Source: Dehalococcoidia bacterium (GTDB lineage Bacteria > Chloroflexota > Dehalococcoidia > SM23-28-2 > WHTN01). From it: DNA of 37,911 nt. Location: the NCBI GenBank assembly GCA_009377715.1, contig WHTN01000014.1:1-37911 (forward strand), written 5' to 3'. Position numbers and translations under genes: made by a program. Positions 14,318-23,112 of the stretch are shown here, in pieces. The notes under the pieces were generated by a model. That model saw only the letters and a list, made by a program, of their open reading frames with translations. It was not told where the DNA came from and did no database searches. The number at the start of each line of letters is the position of its first letter. Positions within the stretch are counted from its first letter, which is position 1.

Positions 14318-16762
14318 TTGGACGACCCCGTAGCTACCCTAAAAAAGATACTCGCGCTAGAACGGGATAGAGGCTGCAACAATACCGCCGTTATCGGTGG
14401 GCTGAACGCCTATATACTGCGCTTCGTCCAGGAGAACTACCGTCTTCTCAGTTCCCCGCTATTCGCCGATCTGCGGGCGGCGATCTCTGGCAACTACGAT
14501 ACGCTTTCCATGGCCGAAAGGCGGAATTGGCTCGACGCCGCTCTAGTGGCGCTGGAGATAGACCGCGTCCGACCATCGAAGCAGCCACAGCCGAAGCGCC
14601 AAGCGTCTGCTCCATCCCAGCGGCAGCGTCAGATAACTTCTGTAACGCTCGATTCGTCTGTCACCGCACTCGCTGGAGTAAGTAATGCAAGAGCCACCAA
14701 ATTGGCGAAGCTCGGCGTAAATTCGCTTCGAGATCTGATCTTCCTCTTCCCTCATCGCTATAACGACTTCTCCAGTGTTCGACCTATAGCCGAGTTGCGC
14801 GTCGGCGAAGAGCAGACAGTCCTGGCATCCGTATGGACGGTTGCTGCGACGCAGATCGGTCGCAGCAGGCGGGGCACGGAAGCCATCATCGCCGATGAGA
14901 CCGGTACGTTGCGCATTCTCTGGTGGGGGAACGAGTACGTAAAAAATCAGATAAAGCCGGGCACGTGGCTTGCGCTTAGCGGCAAAGTGACAGCTTTTCG
15001 TGGGCGCTTACAGATGGACTCGCCGGAGTACGAAGCCATCGGCTCCGAAGACCCCACGCATACGCAGCGCCTCGTGCCGGTCTATCCGCTTACCGAAGGC
15101 CTTGGCGCCCGTACGTTGCGACGGCTGGTGAAGCAGGCCGTTGATGCTTTTGCAGGCCTTATGCCGGACCAGTTGCCGGAGGCGATACGCGAAAGGCAAA
15201 AACTCTGGCCTCTACCCCAGGCCGTTCGCCAGATGCACTACCCCGACGATACCGAGGCTGCCGAAGCCGCGCGCCGACGTCTTGCTTTCGACGAACTGCT
15301 GCTGATACAACTCGGCGTCCTAGGCAGGCGTAAGGCGCGACAACAATCAGCCGGCGCGGGGCCGTTAAGCTTTCCCCAAGCTGCTTTCGAAGGGTTTATC
15401 GGTTCGTTGCCGTTCGCGCTTACGGACGCCCAGCAACGCGTCATCGGTGAAGTTCTCAGCGATCTGGCGAAGGACGTGCCGATGAGCCGGCTGCTCGAAG
15501 GCGACGTGGGCAGTGGTAAGACTGTTGTCGCGCTGGCCGCGATGCTAGCAGCCGTCGCTAGCGGTCGCCAGGCTGCCCTTATGGCGCCGACAGAACTCCT
15601 GGCGGAACAGCATTTCCGTACCCTTTGCAGTCTACTAGGAAACTCCGGCACAACCGGGCCGGTCGTTAATCTCCATCCGTCGTACCTCGACAAGCCTCTC
15701 AATCTCGCCCTGCTAACGGGAAGCTTGAAAGGGCGGGCGAAGTCTCTGGTGCAAGCCGGCACGGAGACGGGTCAGGTCGAGATCGTCGTCGGCACTCACG
15801 CGCTGATCCAGCGGGAGGTCTCTTTCGAGCGTCTGGGCCTGGCGGTGGTGGACGAACAACACCGCTTCGGTGTTGTGCAGCGGGCCGCCCTGCGCGCGAA
15901 GTCCGACACGCAGGCGCATTTGCTCGTGATGACCGCCACGCCCATACCGCGCACGCTTGCCCTGACGGTCTACGGCGACCTCGATATCTCGGTGATCGAC
16001 CAAATGCCGCCGGGCCGCAAGGCGGTAAAGACGCTACGCGTGCAATCGCACGAGCGCGATGAAGCGTACGATTTCATCCGCGAGCAGGTCCGCCAGGGAC
16101 GCCAAGCTTATATCATCTGCCCGCTAATCGAGGAGTCGGAAGTTATCGAAGCGCGGGCGGCCGTCCAGGAGTACGAGCGCCTCTCGCGCGACGTCTTTCC
16201 GGATTTGCGATTGGGCCTGCTCCACGGACGCGTACCGGCGAATGAGAAGGATGCTGTGATGCGCGCGTTCAACCAGGACGATCTAGATATTTTAGTGTCC
16301 ACTGCCGTAGTCGAGGTGGGCATCGACGTGCCCAACGCGACGACGATCCTCATTGAAGGGGCCGACCGCTTCGGCCTGGCGCAGTTGCACCAGTTCCGCG
16401 GTCGGGTGCGTCGTAGCCATTACCAGAGCTACTGCTTCTTGCTCTCGGAGAGCGCATCGCCAGAAGTTGACGAACGGCTTCGCATAATGGAAACGACGGA
16501 CGATGGCTTTAAGCTCGCAGAGGAAGACCTCCGGCTGCGCGGTCCAGGCGAGTATTTCGGCACGCGGCAGTCGGGCCTGCCGGACCTGCGCGTGGCCCGG
16601 CTTTCCGACGTAGACATAATCGAGCGGGCGCGGTCGGAAGCCGCGCGTTTACTGGAACTCGACCCGAATCTGGAGCGGCCGGAACACGAACCCCTCGCCC
16701 AAGCGGTACGCCCGCTTTGGGAGGGCGGCCCCGCCGAGGCCGCTGCGCTGCTCATTACTTAG
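14318..16762 (+). CDS. recG: ATP-dependent DNA helicase RecG
   Basis: RecG remodels stalled replication forks and Holliday junctions. The protein is about 814 aa. An N-terminal extension of about 110 residues precedes the wedge/OB domain (LRDLIFLFPHRYNDFSSVRP near 135). The helicase core has Walker A EGDVGSGKTVVAL (about 394-401), the DExH-type motif II VVDEQHRFGVVQ (about 511), TATPIPRTLALT, VGIDVPNATTILIEGADRFG and QFRGRVRRS, all in order and intact. The start is uncertain: TTG at 14318 lies just after the degV stop, with GGAGGGG about 14 bases upstream. Confidence 0.96.
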   Translation: MDDPVATLKKILALERDRGCNNTAVIGGLNAYILRFVQENYRLLSSPLFADLRAAISGNYDTLSMAERRNWLDAALVALEIDRVRPSKQPQPKRQASAPSQRQRQITSVTLDSSVTALAGVSNARATKLAKLGVNSLRDLIFLFPHRYNDFSSVRPIAELRVGEEQTVLASVWTVAATQIGRSRRGTEAIIADETGTLRILWWGNEYVKNQIKPGTWLALSGKVTAFRGRLQMDSPEYEAIGSEDPTHTQRLVPVYPLTEGLGARTLRRLVKQAVDAFAGLMPDQLPEAIRERQKLWPLPQAVRQMHYPDDTEAAEAARRRLAFDELLLIQLGVLGRRKARQQSAGAGPLSFPQAAFEGFIGSLPFALTDAQQRVIGEVLSDLAKDVPMSRLLEGDVGSGKTVVALAAMLAAVASGRQAALMAPTELLAEQHFRTLCSLLGNSGTTGPVVNLHPSYLDKPLNLALLTGSLKGRAKSLVQAGTETGQVEIVVGTHALIQREVSFERLGLAVVDEQHRFGVVQRAALRAKSDTQAHLLVMTATPIPRTLALTVYGDLDISVIDQMPPGRKAVKTLRVQSHERDEAYDFIREQVRQGRQAYIICPLIEESEVIEARAAVQEYERLSRDVFPDLRLGLLHGRVPANEKDAVMRAFNQDDLDILVSTAVVEVGIDVPNATTILIEGADRFGLAQLHQFRGRVRRSHYQSYCFLLSESASPEVDERLRIMETTDDGFKLAEEDLRLRGPGEYFGTRQSGLPDLRVARLSDVDIIERARSEAARLLELDPNLERPEHEPLAQAVRPLWEGGPAEAAALLIT

Positions 16763-16769
16763 ACGCTGA

Positions 16770-16775
16770 TATAAT
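16770..16775 (+). promoter_or_regulatory. Putative -10 box ahead of argS
   Basis: TATAAT lies 7 bases after the recG stop and 30 bases before the argS start. No matching -35 box is clear. It would give argS its own transcript with a short leader containing AGAGG. Confidence 0.35.
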
Positions 16776-16805
16776 AAGCCTGTTGATCCCGAAGAGGTAT
16801 GAAGT

Positions 16806-18476
16806 TTGATCAAAGACGACATCAGCCGCATTGTCTCTGAGGCGGTACGCCGGGCGCAAAGCGAAGGCGCTTTGCCCGCGGTAGCCTTGCCCGAAGTCGC
16901 TATCGAGCGGCCTCAGCGACCCGAACACGGCGACTACGCTACTAGCCTGGCCTTACGTTTGGCCCGGGCGATGCGTTCTCAGCCGGTGGATATCGCCGGA
17001 GCCATCGCCAACCATATCGAGCTTACAGACGCGATCTCTTCCGCGGAGGTCGCGCCGCCGGGTTTCATCAACTTTCGCCTCAGCCAGGACTGGCTCACAC
17101 GGCAGGTGGAGACGGTCCTGGCTGAGGGCGAGACGTTCAGCGACCTGAATCTCGGCGTCGGCCAGAAGGCTCAATTGGAGTACGTCAGCGCCAACCCAGT
17201 CGGGCCGCTGCACGTCGGCAACGGTCGCTGGGGGGCTATCGGCAGCACGCTGGCCAATGTGCTGAAGGCGGTCGGCTACGGCGTGGAGCAAGAGTACTAC
17301 GTCAACGACATGGGCACGCAGATCGATACCTTCGCCACCACCCTCTACGCTCGCTACCAGCAACTGTTCGGCCGCGATATTGCGATACCCGAAGAGGGCT
17401 ATCCCGGCGCGTATATGATCGACGTTGCCGAAGCGATAAGAAGCGAGCATGGCGATGCCTTTTTGCGGCCGCCCGGCGAGCTGGCGCCACGCGAAATGCG
17501 CGATATCGGTGTCGAAAAGATGCTGACGAGCATCGCCGCAGACCTCGCCTCGATGGGCGTCGTCTACGACCGCTGGTTTCGAGAAAGTTCGCTGCACGTA
17601 GCGAGCAGCGCCTACCAGGTGGTGCTGCAAAAGTTGCGGGCGGACGGCTTCGTGACGGAGAAGGAGGGGGCAGTCTGGTTCACTTCAACTGCTCTCGGTG
17701 AGGATAAGGACAACGTCCTTATCCGCAGCAACGGTTCGCCAACGTACTTCGCCTCCGACATCGCCTACCATTACAACAAGCTCGTAGAGCGAGGCTTCCA
17801 GCGCGTGATCGACATTTGGGGCGCCGATCACCAGGGCCACGTGCCGCGCATGAGGGCCGCTATCGCCGCGCTCGGCGTCGAGCGCGAACGGTTCGATGTG
17901 CTGATCGGCCAGCTCGTGACGCTCAAGCGCGGCGGCGAAGTGGTGCGCATCTCGAAGCGCTCCGGCGACATCATCACTTTACGTGAGGTTGTAGAGGAGG
18001 TCGGGACGGACGCTTGCCGCTTCTTCTTCCTGACCAGTTCACCGAATGCGACGATGGACTTCGACCTTGAACTGGCGAAAAAGCAGTCGGCGGAAAACCC
18101 GGTCTACTACGTTCAGTACGGGCACGCCCGTATCGCCAGCATCCTGACGCTGGCCCAGGAGCGGGGCATTGACTGGGCGGACGGCGATCCTTCGCTGCTT
18201 GTGCACGAAGCCGAGCAAGCGTTGATTCGCAAAATGCTGGAGCTGCCGGAGATCCTAGAGACGATCGCTCGCTCATTGGAACCGCACCACCTCCCGCACT
18301 ACGCGATAGCGCTGGCGACGACCTTCCACGACTTTTACGAGAAGTGCCGCGTTATCTCGTCTGAGCCGGGCGATCTGCCTATAACCAAGGCGCGCCTCAA
18401 ACTCGTCGCCGCGGCCAAGATCGCCCTCGCACGCACTCTTGGGCTGATGGGCATGGCAGCGCCGGAGCGTATGTAA
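16806..18476 (+). CDS. argS: Arginyl-tRNA synthetase
   Basis: A class I aminoacyl-tRNA synthetase that charges tRNA-Arg in the cytosol; 556 aa, normal length. The N-terminal Add-1 domain contains RPEHGDYATSLALRLARAM. The HIGH-type motif is in NPVGPLHVGNGRWGAIGS (near residue 135), and the KMSKS region appears as VVRISKRSGD (near 381), a form common in ArgS. WGADHQGHVPRMRAAIAALG and the C-terminal DALR anticodon-binding domain ending LARTLGLMGMAAPERM are present. The start is TTG at 16806; the ATG at 16799 is out of frame. AGAGG lies about 10 bases upstream. Confidence 0.96.
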   Translation: MIKDDISRIVSEAVRRAQSEGALPAVALPEVAIERPQRPEHGDYATSLALRLARAMRSQPVDIAGAIANHIELTDAISSAEVAPPGFINFRLSQDWLTRQVETVLAEGETFSDLNLGVGQKAQLEYVSANPVGPLHVGNGRWGAIGSTLANVLKAVGYGVEQEYYVNDMGTQIDTFATTLYARYQQLFGRDIAIPEEGYPGAYMIDVAEAIRSEHGDAFLRPPGELAPREMRDIGVEKMLTSIAADLASMGVVYDRWFRESSLHVASSAYQVVLQKLRADGFVTEKEGAVWFTSTALGEDKDNVLIRSNGSPTYFASDIAYHYNKLVERGFQRVIDIWGADHQGHVPRMRAAIAALGVERERFDVLIGQLVTLKRGGEVVRISKRSGDIITLREVVEEVGTDACRFFFLTSSPNATMDFDLELAKKQSAENPVYYVQYGHARIASILTLAQERGIDWADGDPSLLVHEAEQALIRKMLELPEILETIARSLEPHHLPHYAIALATTFHDFYEKCRVISSEPGDLPITKARLKLVAAAKIALARTLGLMGMAAPERM

Positions 18477-18539
18477 GTGTATATCGAAGATTTAGAAGAG
18501 AAAGATCTGTGATTTAAGTGAAGCTTCCGTTTTAGGTGG

Positions 18540-18566
18540 CCCCTCGACAAGCTCGGGGTGAGCGGT
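18540..18566. repeat. Dispersed palindromic repeat (cccctcgacaagctcgggg type)
   Basis: CCCCTCGACAAGCTCGGGG at 18540-18558, followed by tgagcgg, is a small imperfect palindrome. It is related to the elements at 34602-34620 (inverse orientation) and 22530-22550. It lies in the 137-bp gap between argS and the broken phosphatase gene. Confidence 0.6.
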
Positions 18567-18613
18567 CATTAACTGCCCAGAATATTACATGCTAATCGCG
18601 AATCCTCCCTATA

Positions 18614-19430
18614 ATGGCTAGACTTCCCCGTTCCGCCAGCGGCCGTAGCGCTTTGACCGTCGCCCGGGCTTGCGCTAGGGCCGCCGCCAAAGTTATTCGC
18701 GACGGCTACGAAGTCTCGCCGACGGTCGGCCTTCGCTTCAAGGGCCGCGGCAACGTCGTCACGCAAACCGACATCGCGGCCGAACGAGCGGTCTTCGATA
18801 TCTTAGCTGCGGAGTACCCTGACCACGCTATTATGTCGGAAGAGACCGAGTTTGTAGGCGATCGTGAGGGCTGGCGCTGGGTGGTCGACCCGCTCGACGG
18901 CACGCGTAACTATGTGAGCGGCATCCCGCTTTTCTGTATCAACATCGCGCTGTGCTACGCCGGCGAGCCGCTTCTAGGGCTGACGTACGAGCCGCTGCGG
19001 CGTGAGGAATTCGCGGCGCAGCGCGGCCAGAGGGGCGTTCCTCAACGGACGCCCGATGCACGCCTCGGCGAAGGAAGACGTGCAGTCGTCGGTCTTGACC
19101 TGTGACCTCGGCTACGACGAGACGCGTGGTGCTCACATGCTGGACCTTATGCGGGCGATCTGGCCGGGCGTGCAGGCGTTCCGCATCCACGGGTCGGGGG
19201 CGTTGGGCTTCGCCTATGCGGCTTGCGCACGCTACGATCTCTTTGTCCACCACAAGCTGTTCCCCTGGGACATCGCGGCAGGGATCGTGCTGGTACAGGA
19301 GGCGGGCGGGACGGTCACGGACCGCGATGGCTCCCCGGCAACGATCTACAGCGAAGGCGCGGTTGCGGGCGGGCCGAAAGTTCACGCGGACTTCTTGCGG
19401 ATAGCGGAAGGCCGACCCTGGCGAGAATAA
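18614..19430 (+). pseudogene. Inositol monophosphatase family (SuhB-like) phosphatase, one frameshift
   Basis: Two reading pieces, 18614 to about 19028 and about 19029 to 19430, form a complete 271-aa IMPase-family protein if one extra C at 19027-19028 is removed. Across the junction FAAQRG joins RGAFLNGRPMHAS, the normal family sequence. Metal-binding motifs are intact on both sides: MSEETE and WVVDPLDGTRNYVSGIP in the first piece, FPWDIAAGIVLVQEAGG in the second. Such enzymes dephosphorylate inositol phosphate or related sugar and nucleotide phosphates with magnesium. A lone +1 in a well-conserved gene suggests sequencing error or very recent loss. The start is uncertain: a TATAAT overlaps the ATG at 18614, so TTG at 18653 may be the true start. 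Confidence 0.8.
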
Positions 19431-19443
19431 CAGCCGAGCCGTG

Positions 19444-19512
19444 TGTCATGCTGAGCGCAGCGAAGAATCCGAACACCTATAGGGCGGATTCTTCGCTGCG
19501 CTCAGCATGACA
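19444..19512. repeat. Perfect 28-bp inverted repeat (dispersed repeat family)
   Basis: Arms at 19444-19471 and 19485-19512 are perfect reverse complements around a 13-base loop. The arm begins TGTCATGCTGAGCGCAGCGA. It lies just after the broken phosphatase gene, so it can form a very stable RNA hairpin at its 3' end, or act as a small non-autonomous element. The related half-element at 22460-22480 has gtcactctgagcagagcgaa. Confidence 0.95.
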
Positions 19513-19576
19513 GTTAGAGTCGTGTGCGTTAATATATCGACTAGCCAATAACGTCGCGTTCGGAGGCGCAGCACCT

Positions 19577-19843
19577 ATGCCAACAATTCGTGCGGATGCA
19601 ATCGATGTCCTGTACATCGAAGAGCTAGAGCTACCACTGATCGAGATCACGCATATCGACCCGCCGCCCAGGACGTTGACGTTGACCGGCAAAGAGTACG
19701 TCTTCGAAAGCAGCGTGCCGGTTAAGGGTTTCAGCGCTATCCTACCGAAGGTAGCCCGCGAGATAATGGCACAGGGTAAGGAGCTGCTCATCGGCCGCTG
19801 GGGGATGCGGTACTACGTATACGTAGAAGTTCCGGCGTCTTAG
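19577..19843 (+). CDS. Small protein of unknown function (88 aa)
   Basis: The product begins MPTIRADAIDVLYIEELELP and ends IGRWGMRYYVYVEVPAS. It is soluble with no signal peptide or membrane segment, and looks mainly beta-structured (ITHIDPPPRTLTLTGKEYVF). GGAGG lies 11 bases before the ATG. I do not recognise it. Its stop overlaps the stop of the convergent gene at 19840 by a few bases, which supports both frames being real. Confidence 0.6.
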   Translation: MPTIRADAIDVLYIEELELPLIEITHIDPPPRTLTLTGKEYVFESSVPVKGFSAILPKVAREIMAQGKELLIGRWGMRYYVYVEVPAS

Positions 19844-20403
19844 TCTTGCTTCGTTACGTGCTGCTTAAAGATAAATGCGGAACCTGCTGCAACAACAGCG
19901 CCTAACCCAATGCCGAGCCCGATCGACAGCCACGGCGGGCCGTCATCAGAATCACTACCAAGTATGGCCTCTACATCCCGCAGGAAACTCTGCGAGCCCG
20001 CTTCGCCGAGCACGCGATTGCCAAGGCAAACGTTAGTATCGAATGGGCTCTCCTCGCCTTGAAGAAAGAATACTAGCCGCTTTCCAATGAAACTCTCGGC
20101 CATGAAACCGCAATCGAGCTGGCCACTTGGATCGTTGGCTACAATCTCATCAGGGCCTCCGCCCTTTAAATAACGCTCGACATTTACCATGGCGTCGCGA
20201 TCCTGGGAGAATCCTAATGGATCGTTCGTTAGCCGCTCTACGGTTCCTATCGCAATTACGTCTGCGTGTTGGATGTAATCTGCTGTGGATAATGCAGCAC
20301 AACTGTACCCATAAGTCGTACGTTGAAACGCGATCGACGCGGCCGTCCAGATGATCGAAGCGATCACCAGCGCCGAAACCAGTCGAGTTAATAAGGGACG
20401 CAT
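19840..20403 (-). CDS. Exported, C-terminally anchored protein with possible NTR/TIMP-like domain
   Basis: From the ATG at 20403 the protein is 187 aa; an in-frame GTG at 20448 would add 15 residues. It starts MRPLLTRLVSALVIASIIWT (signal peptide). The mature start YSCAALSTADYIQHADVIAI, with a Cys followed by 'ADVIAIGTVERL', the later MVNVERYLKG and the spaced cysteines DCGF and NVCLG resemble the netrin/TIMP-like OB fold; this match is by eye only. A C-terminal helix (WLSIGLGIGLGAVVAAGSAF) and a basic tail anchor it in the membrane. It probably faces outward. Its role is unknown. Confidence 0.65.
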   Translation of the reverse strand: MRPLLTRLVSALVIASIIWTAASIAFQRTTYGYSCAALSTADYIQHADVIAIGTVERLTNDPLGFSQDRDAMVNVERYLKGGGPDEIVANDPSGQLDCGFMAESFIGKRLVFFLQGEESPFDTNVCLGNRVLGEAGSQSFLRDVEAILGSDSDDGPPWLSIGLGIGLGAVVAAGSAFIFKQHVTKQD

Positions 20404-20480
20404 AGGCGAAGACGTTTTAAAAGGTGTTTCCTTGTGGTCTGGGTACAAATCAGAGCTTGGTTCGTAGACCTAGTTAGGGT

Positions 20481-20690
20481 TTACATACCTTGAAGGTTTT
20501 CTTCTGTAATACCTAAGTCCTTCAGGATTTTTGCTAACATGCCTTTCTTGATGTCGCGGCCCGGGTGATTCGGGATGAGGGTATATAATTTGCGCTGAGG
20601 ATCCCACCAAATTTCATGGCTACCTCTAGCATGCCGCCTGAATTCGATGCCGAGGCGACCTAACTTCCTAGTTAATTCGCCGTATCTCAC
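20481..20690 (-). CDS. hicA: HicA-type toxin (mRNA interferase)
   Basis: A 69-aa protein with the HicA double-stranded-RNA-binding fold. LTRKLGRLGIEFRRHARGSH supplies the conserved GSH with the catalytic histidine, and TLIPNHPGRDIKKGMLAKIL is the usual second half. HicA toxins cleave mRNA and are neutralised by HicB. The gene overlaps the upstream hicB by 4 bp, showing translational coupling. Confidence 0.9.
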   Translation of the reverse strand: MRYGELTRKLGRLGIEFRRHARGSHEIWWDPQRKLYTLIPNHPGRDIKKGMLAKILKDLGITEENLQGM

Positions 20691-20938
20691 TCAGGAGCAG
20701 TCACCACTAGTTGAGCTTTGATCGTAGCGCCTTGCTCGAGCTTTTCTAGACCTTCTGGAAGAGGCAGCCCATCTTCTTTCTGTAACTCCAATAGAATCCG
20801 GACTACGTCCTCTAGATTTTCAAGGGCTTCGGCCACTGTTTCGCCTTCCGCGTGGCAACCTTGGATTACACTGCAAATAGCCAGGTAGCCACCCTCTTCC
20901 AAGGCCTCTACCTCTACGGGGATTACAAGCTTAGTCAT
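20687..20938 (-). CDS. hicB: HicB-type antitoxin
   Basis: The 83-aa protein carries the HicB partial RNase H-like fold: VEVEALEEGGYLAICSVIQG, then CHAEGETVAEALENLEDVVR. The order hicB before hicA and the 4-bp overlap fit a type II toxin-antitoxin unit. The protein ends at about the end of the fold and has no obvious C-terminal DNA-binding domain, so autoregulation may be weak or absent. A TATAAT on the minus strand ends 11 bases before its ATG, so the pair may be transcribed separately from gatA. Confidence 0.85.
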   Translation of the reverse strand: MTKLVIPVEVEALEEGGYLAICSVIQGCHAEGETVAEALENLEDVVRILLELQKEDGLPLPEGLEKLEQGATIKAQLVVTAPE

Positions 20939-20949
20939 TTCTAGTGAGA

Positions 20950-20955
20950 ATTATA
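20950..20955 (-). promoter_or_regulatory. Putative -10 box for hicBA
   Basis: TATAAT on the minus strand lies between the gatA stop and the hicB start, 11 bases before the ATG. The leader would be very short. No -35 box is clear. Confidence 0.35.
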
Positions 20956-20960
20956 TTACA

Positions 20961-22430
20961 TTAAAGCGACGGCCGCGCGGTGTGCCAGTCGGTCGCTTGT
21001 TCGTAGGCGTGAGCGACGCGCAGCACCGTCGCCTCGTCGAACGGCTTGCCGATGACCTGAAGGCCGACCGGCAGCCCGTCCACAAAGCCGCAGGGGAGCG
21101 AGATCGCGGGCAGCCCGGCGATGTTCACCGGTATCGTGCAGACGTCGGAGAGGTACATCTGCAGCGGGTCCTGTGTCTTCTCGCCGAGCTTGAAGGCGGT
21201 CGTTGGCGTCACTGCCGTCACCAGCGCGTCGTAGCGCTCGAACGCGGCGTCGAACTCGCGGCGGATGAGCGTGCGCACCTTCTGTGCCTTGAGATAGTAG
21301 GCGTCGTAGTAGCCGGCGGAGAGGGCGTACGTGCCGAGCATGATGCGCCGCTTCACTTCGTCGCCGAAGCCGAACTGACGGGTCTTCTCCATGTTGTCCC
21401 ACATGCCCTCGCCCTCCTGGTAAGAGAAGCCGTACTTCACGCCGTCGTAGCGGGCCAGGTTCGCCGAGGCCTCGCTGGGGGCGATGATGTAGTAGCAGGC
21501 CAGCGCGTGGGGCGTGCTCGGCAGCGAGACATCCCAGTCGACGGTTGCGCCGAGCTCCTCGAGCTTTCGCACCGCCGTTTCGACCGTTCGTCGGACGTTG
21601 GCGTCCATGCCTTCGACGAAGTATTCTTTCGGAACGCCGAGCCGCAGGCCCTTTATGTCGCCGGTAAGCCCGGCCGTGAAGTCCGGCGTCTCGATCGGAG
21701 CTGAAGTCGAATCGCGCGGGTCGTGCCCAGCGATCGCATTCAGCACGAGGGCGGCGTCGGTGACGTCGCGCGTCATCGGGCCGATCTGATCGAGCGAACT
21801 CGCGAAGGCGACGAGGCCGTAGCGGCTGACGCGGCCGTAAGTCGGCTTTAGGCCGACGATGCCGCAGAGCGCAGCGGGTTGGCGGATCGAGCCGCCGGTA
21901 TCGGAGCCGAGCGCGTAGACAGCTTCGCCTGCAGCGACGGCGGCCGCGGAGCCGCCGGAGGAGCCGCCGGGCACGCGGTCTAGGTCCCAAGGGTTGTGCG
22001 TCGGGAAGAAGGCGGAGTTCTCTGTGCTTGATCCCATCGCGAACTCGTCCATATTCGTCTTGCCTACCATCACCAGCCCGGCCGAGAGAAGTTGCTCCAT
22101 CACGTGGGCGTTGTAGGGCGGCACGAAGTTCTCCAGCATACGGGAGCTACAGGTGGTGCGGAAGCCATCCGTGCAGATGACGTCCTTGATCGCCCCAGGC
22201 ACGCCGGTGAGCGGCGAAAAGTTATCGCCATTCGTTAGACGCCTATCGGCCTCATCGGCCTGCCGGAGCGCCAGTTCCTCAGTCAGCGAGACGTAAGAGC
22301 GGACTCGCTCCTCCGTCTCGCTGACCCGCGTCAGCGTCGCCTCCATCAACTCCCGCGCCGAAACCTCGCGCCGCCGCAGGAGGTCGTGCGCTTCGTGGAT
22401 GGTGAGATAATGAATAGTTTGCGAATCCAT
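20961..22430 (-). CDS. gatA: Asp/Glu-tRNA amidotransferase subunit A
   Basis: GatA is the glutaminase subunit of GatCAB, which converts mischarged Glu-tRNA-Gln or Asp-tRNA-Asn to the amide form. From the ATG at 22430 it is 489 aa, normal length. The amidase triad is intact: Lys82 (GAIKDVICT), the cis-serine near 157 ([16 protein letters not shown]) and the nucleophile Ser181 ([11 protein letters not shown]). The specific GatA segment [20 protein letters not shown] is present. gatC lies upstream on the same strand, separated by a 161-bp gap holding a dispersed hairpin repeat. gatB is not in this window. Confidence 0.97.
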   Translation of the reverse strand: MDSQTIHYLTIHEAHDLLRRREVSARELMEATLTRVSETEERVRSYVSLTEELALRQADEADRRLTNGDNFSPLTGVPGAIKDVICTDGFRTTCSSRMLENFVPPYNAHVMEQLLSAGLVMVGKTNMDEFAMGSSTENSAFFPTHNPWDLDRVPGGSSGGSAAAVAAGEAVYALGSDTGGSIRQPAALCGIVGLKPTYGRVSRYGLVAFASSLDQIGPMTRDVTDAALVLNAIAGHDPRDSTSAPIETPDFTAGLTGDIKGLRLGVPKEYFVEGMDANVRRTVETAVRKLEELGATVDWDVSLPSTPHALACYYIIAPSEASANLARYDGVKYGFSYQEGEGMWDNMEKTRQFGFGDEVKRRIMLGTYALSAGYYDAYYLKAQKVRTLIRREFDAAFERYDALVTAVTPTTAFKLGEKTQDPLQMYLSDVCTIPVNIAGLPAISLPCGFVDGLPVGLQVIGKPFDEATVLRVAHAYEQATDWHTARPSL

Positions 22431-22459
22431 GCTAAGAGATCTCAACACTCTTCAGTTTT

Positions 22460-22550
22460 GTCACTCTGAGCAGAGCGAAGAGTCTTACGTGAAACGTATT
22501 TAAACGTAAGATTCTTCTCCCGGAGTTTATCCTGAGTTTGCCGAAGGGGT
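22460..22550. repeat. Dispersed hairpin repeat between gatC and gatA
   Basis: Arms GAAGAGTCTTACGT (22477-22490) and ACGTAAGATTCTTC (22504-22517) pair with one mismatch around a 13-base loop. The element starts GTCACTCTGAGCAGAGC and continues to CCTGAGTTTGCCGAAGGGG (22531-22549), a relative of the repeat at 34602-34620. It fills most of the gap between two genes expected to be co-transcribed. Confidence 0.75.
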
Positions 22551-22591
22551 CGCTTGGGGATGACATTTGGTGCAAAGGCGTATCGCAAAGC

Positions 22592-22879
22592 CTATTCCAG
22601 CACCGCTCGCACGCGGAAGTAGCCGTCCTCTTGCTGAGGGGCGTTGGCGAGCACTTGCTCTTTGGGGTACGAAGGCTTCGGGACATCTTCCCGTTCGACG
22701 TTTTGCAGTTGCAGCGATTGAGTTGTCGGTGGAACGTCGTCGGTGTTCACTTCGCTTAGCGCCTCGAAGTACTCGAGAATGTCGGAAAGCTGCTCCTGGA
22801 AGCGAGCGATATCCTCGTCGGTAAGGCCGACGCGGGCGAGGCGGCCGATGTGTTCGACTTCTTCTTTGCTCAGCGGCAC
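22592..22879 (-). CDS. gatC: Asp/Glu-tRNA amidotransferase subunit C
   Basis: A 95-aa subunit that holds GatA and GatB together. It begins MPLSKEEVEHIGRLARVGLT and ends PQQEDGYFRVRAVLE, both standard GatC sequences; DILEYFEALSEVNTDDVPPT is also typical. The start is a GTG at 22879 with AAAGGAGA about 5 bases upstream. A TATAAT-type box on the minus strand near 22909-22914 could be its promoter. Confidence 0.95.
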   Translation of the reverse strand: MPLSKEEVEHIGRLARVGLTDEDIARFQEQLSDILEYFEALSEVNTDDVPPTTQSLQLQNVEREDVPKPSYPKEQVLANAPQQEDGYFRVRAVLE

Positions 22880-23037
22880 GGCATCTCCTTTAAGTTGCAG
22901 TGCGGATAATTATAACGCGACTCGGAGTCGTACGAAAGCTTAACCAAGCGAAAAGACGTTTGCCAGACATTTGCCCGATCGCCAAATTCCTCGCTCTTTG
23001 AGGGTAGCCAAAAAAATGTTTTAAGGGACTGTTGAGG

Positions 23038-23066
23038 TTGACAGCTTACGCGCTGGCTCCTATGCT
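23038..23066 (+). promoter_or_regulatory. Near-consensus sigma-70-type promoter
   Basis: TTGACA (23038-23043), a 17-base spacer and TATGCT (23061-23066). The predicted start is near 23073, about 40 bases before the ATG at 23113. It is among the strongest promoters visible in the window. Confidence 0.75.
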
Positions 23067-23112
23067 GGATTGGTAGCCAAGAATCAAAGCTAGCATTGGG
23101 AAGGGAGGAAAT

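Noticed and set aside
16953..17630. A 225-codon open frame opposite argS.
   Set aside because: It is an antisense shadow of a conserved gene, with no ribosome binding site and no recognisable protein.
19028..19034. Programmed frameshift in the phosphatase gene.
   Set aside because: There is no slippery heptamer of the usual kind and no reason for it in this family; sequencing error or recent mutation is simpler.
20956..21990. A 344-codon open frame inside gatA.
   Set aside because: It is extremely Arg-rich and low in complexity, and is a frame shadow of the clearly real gatA on the same strand.
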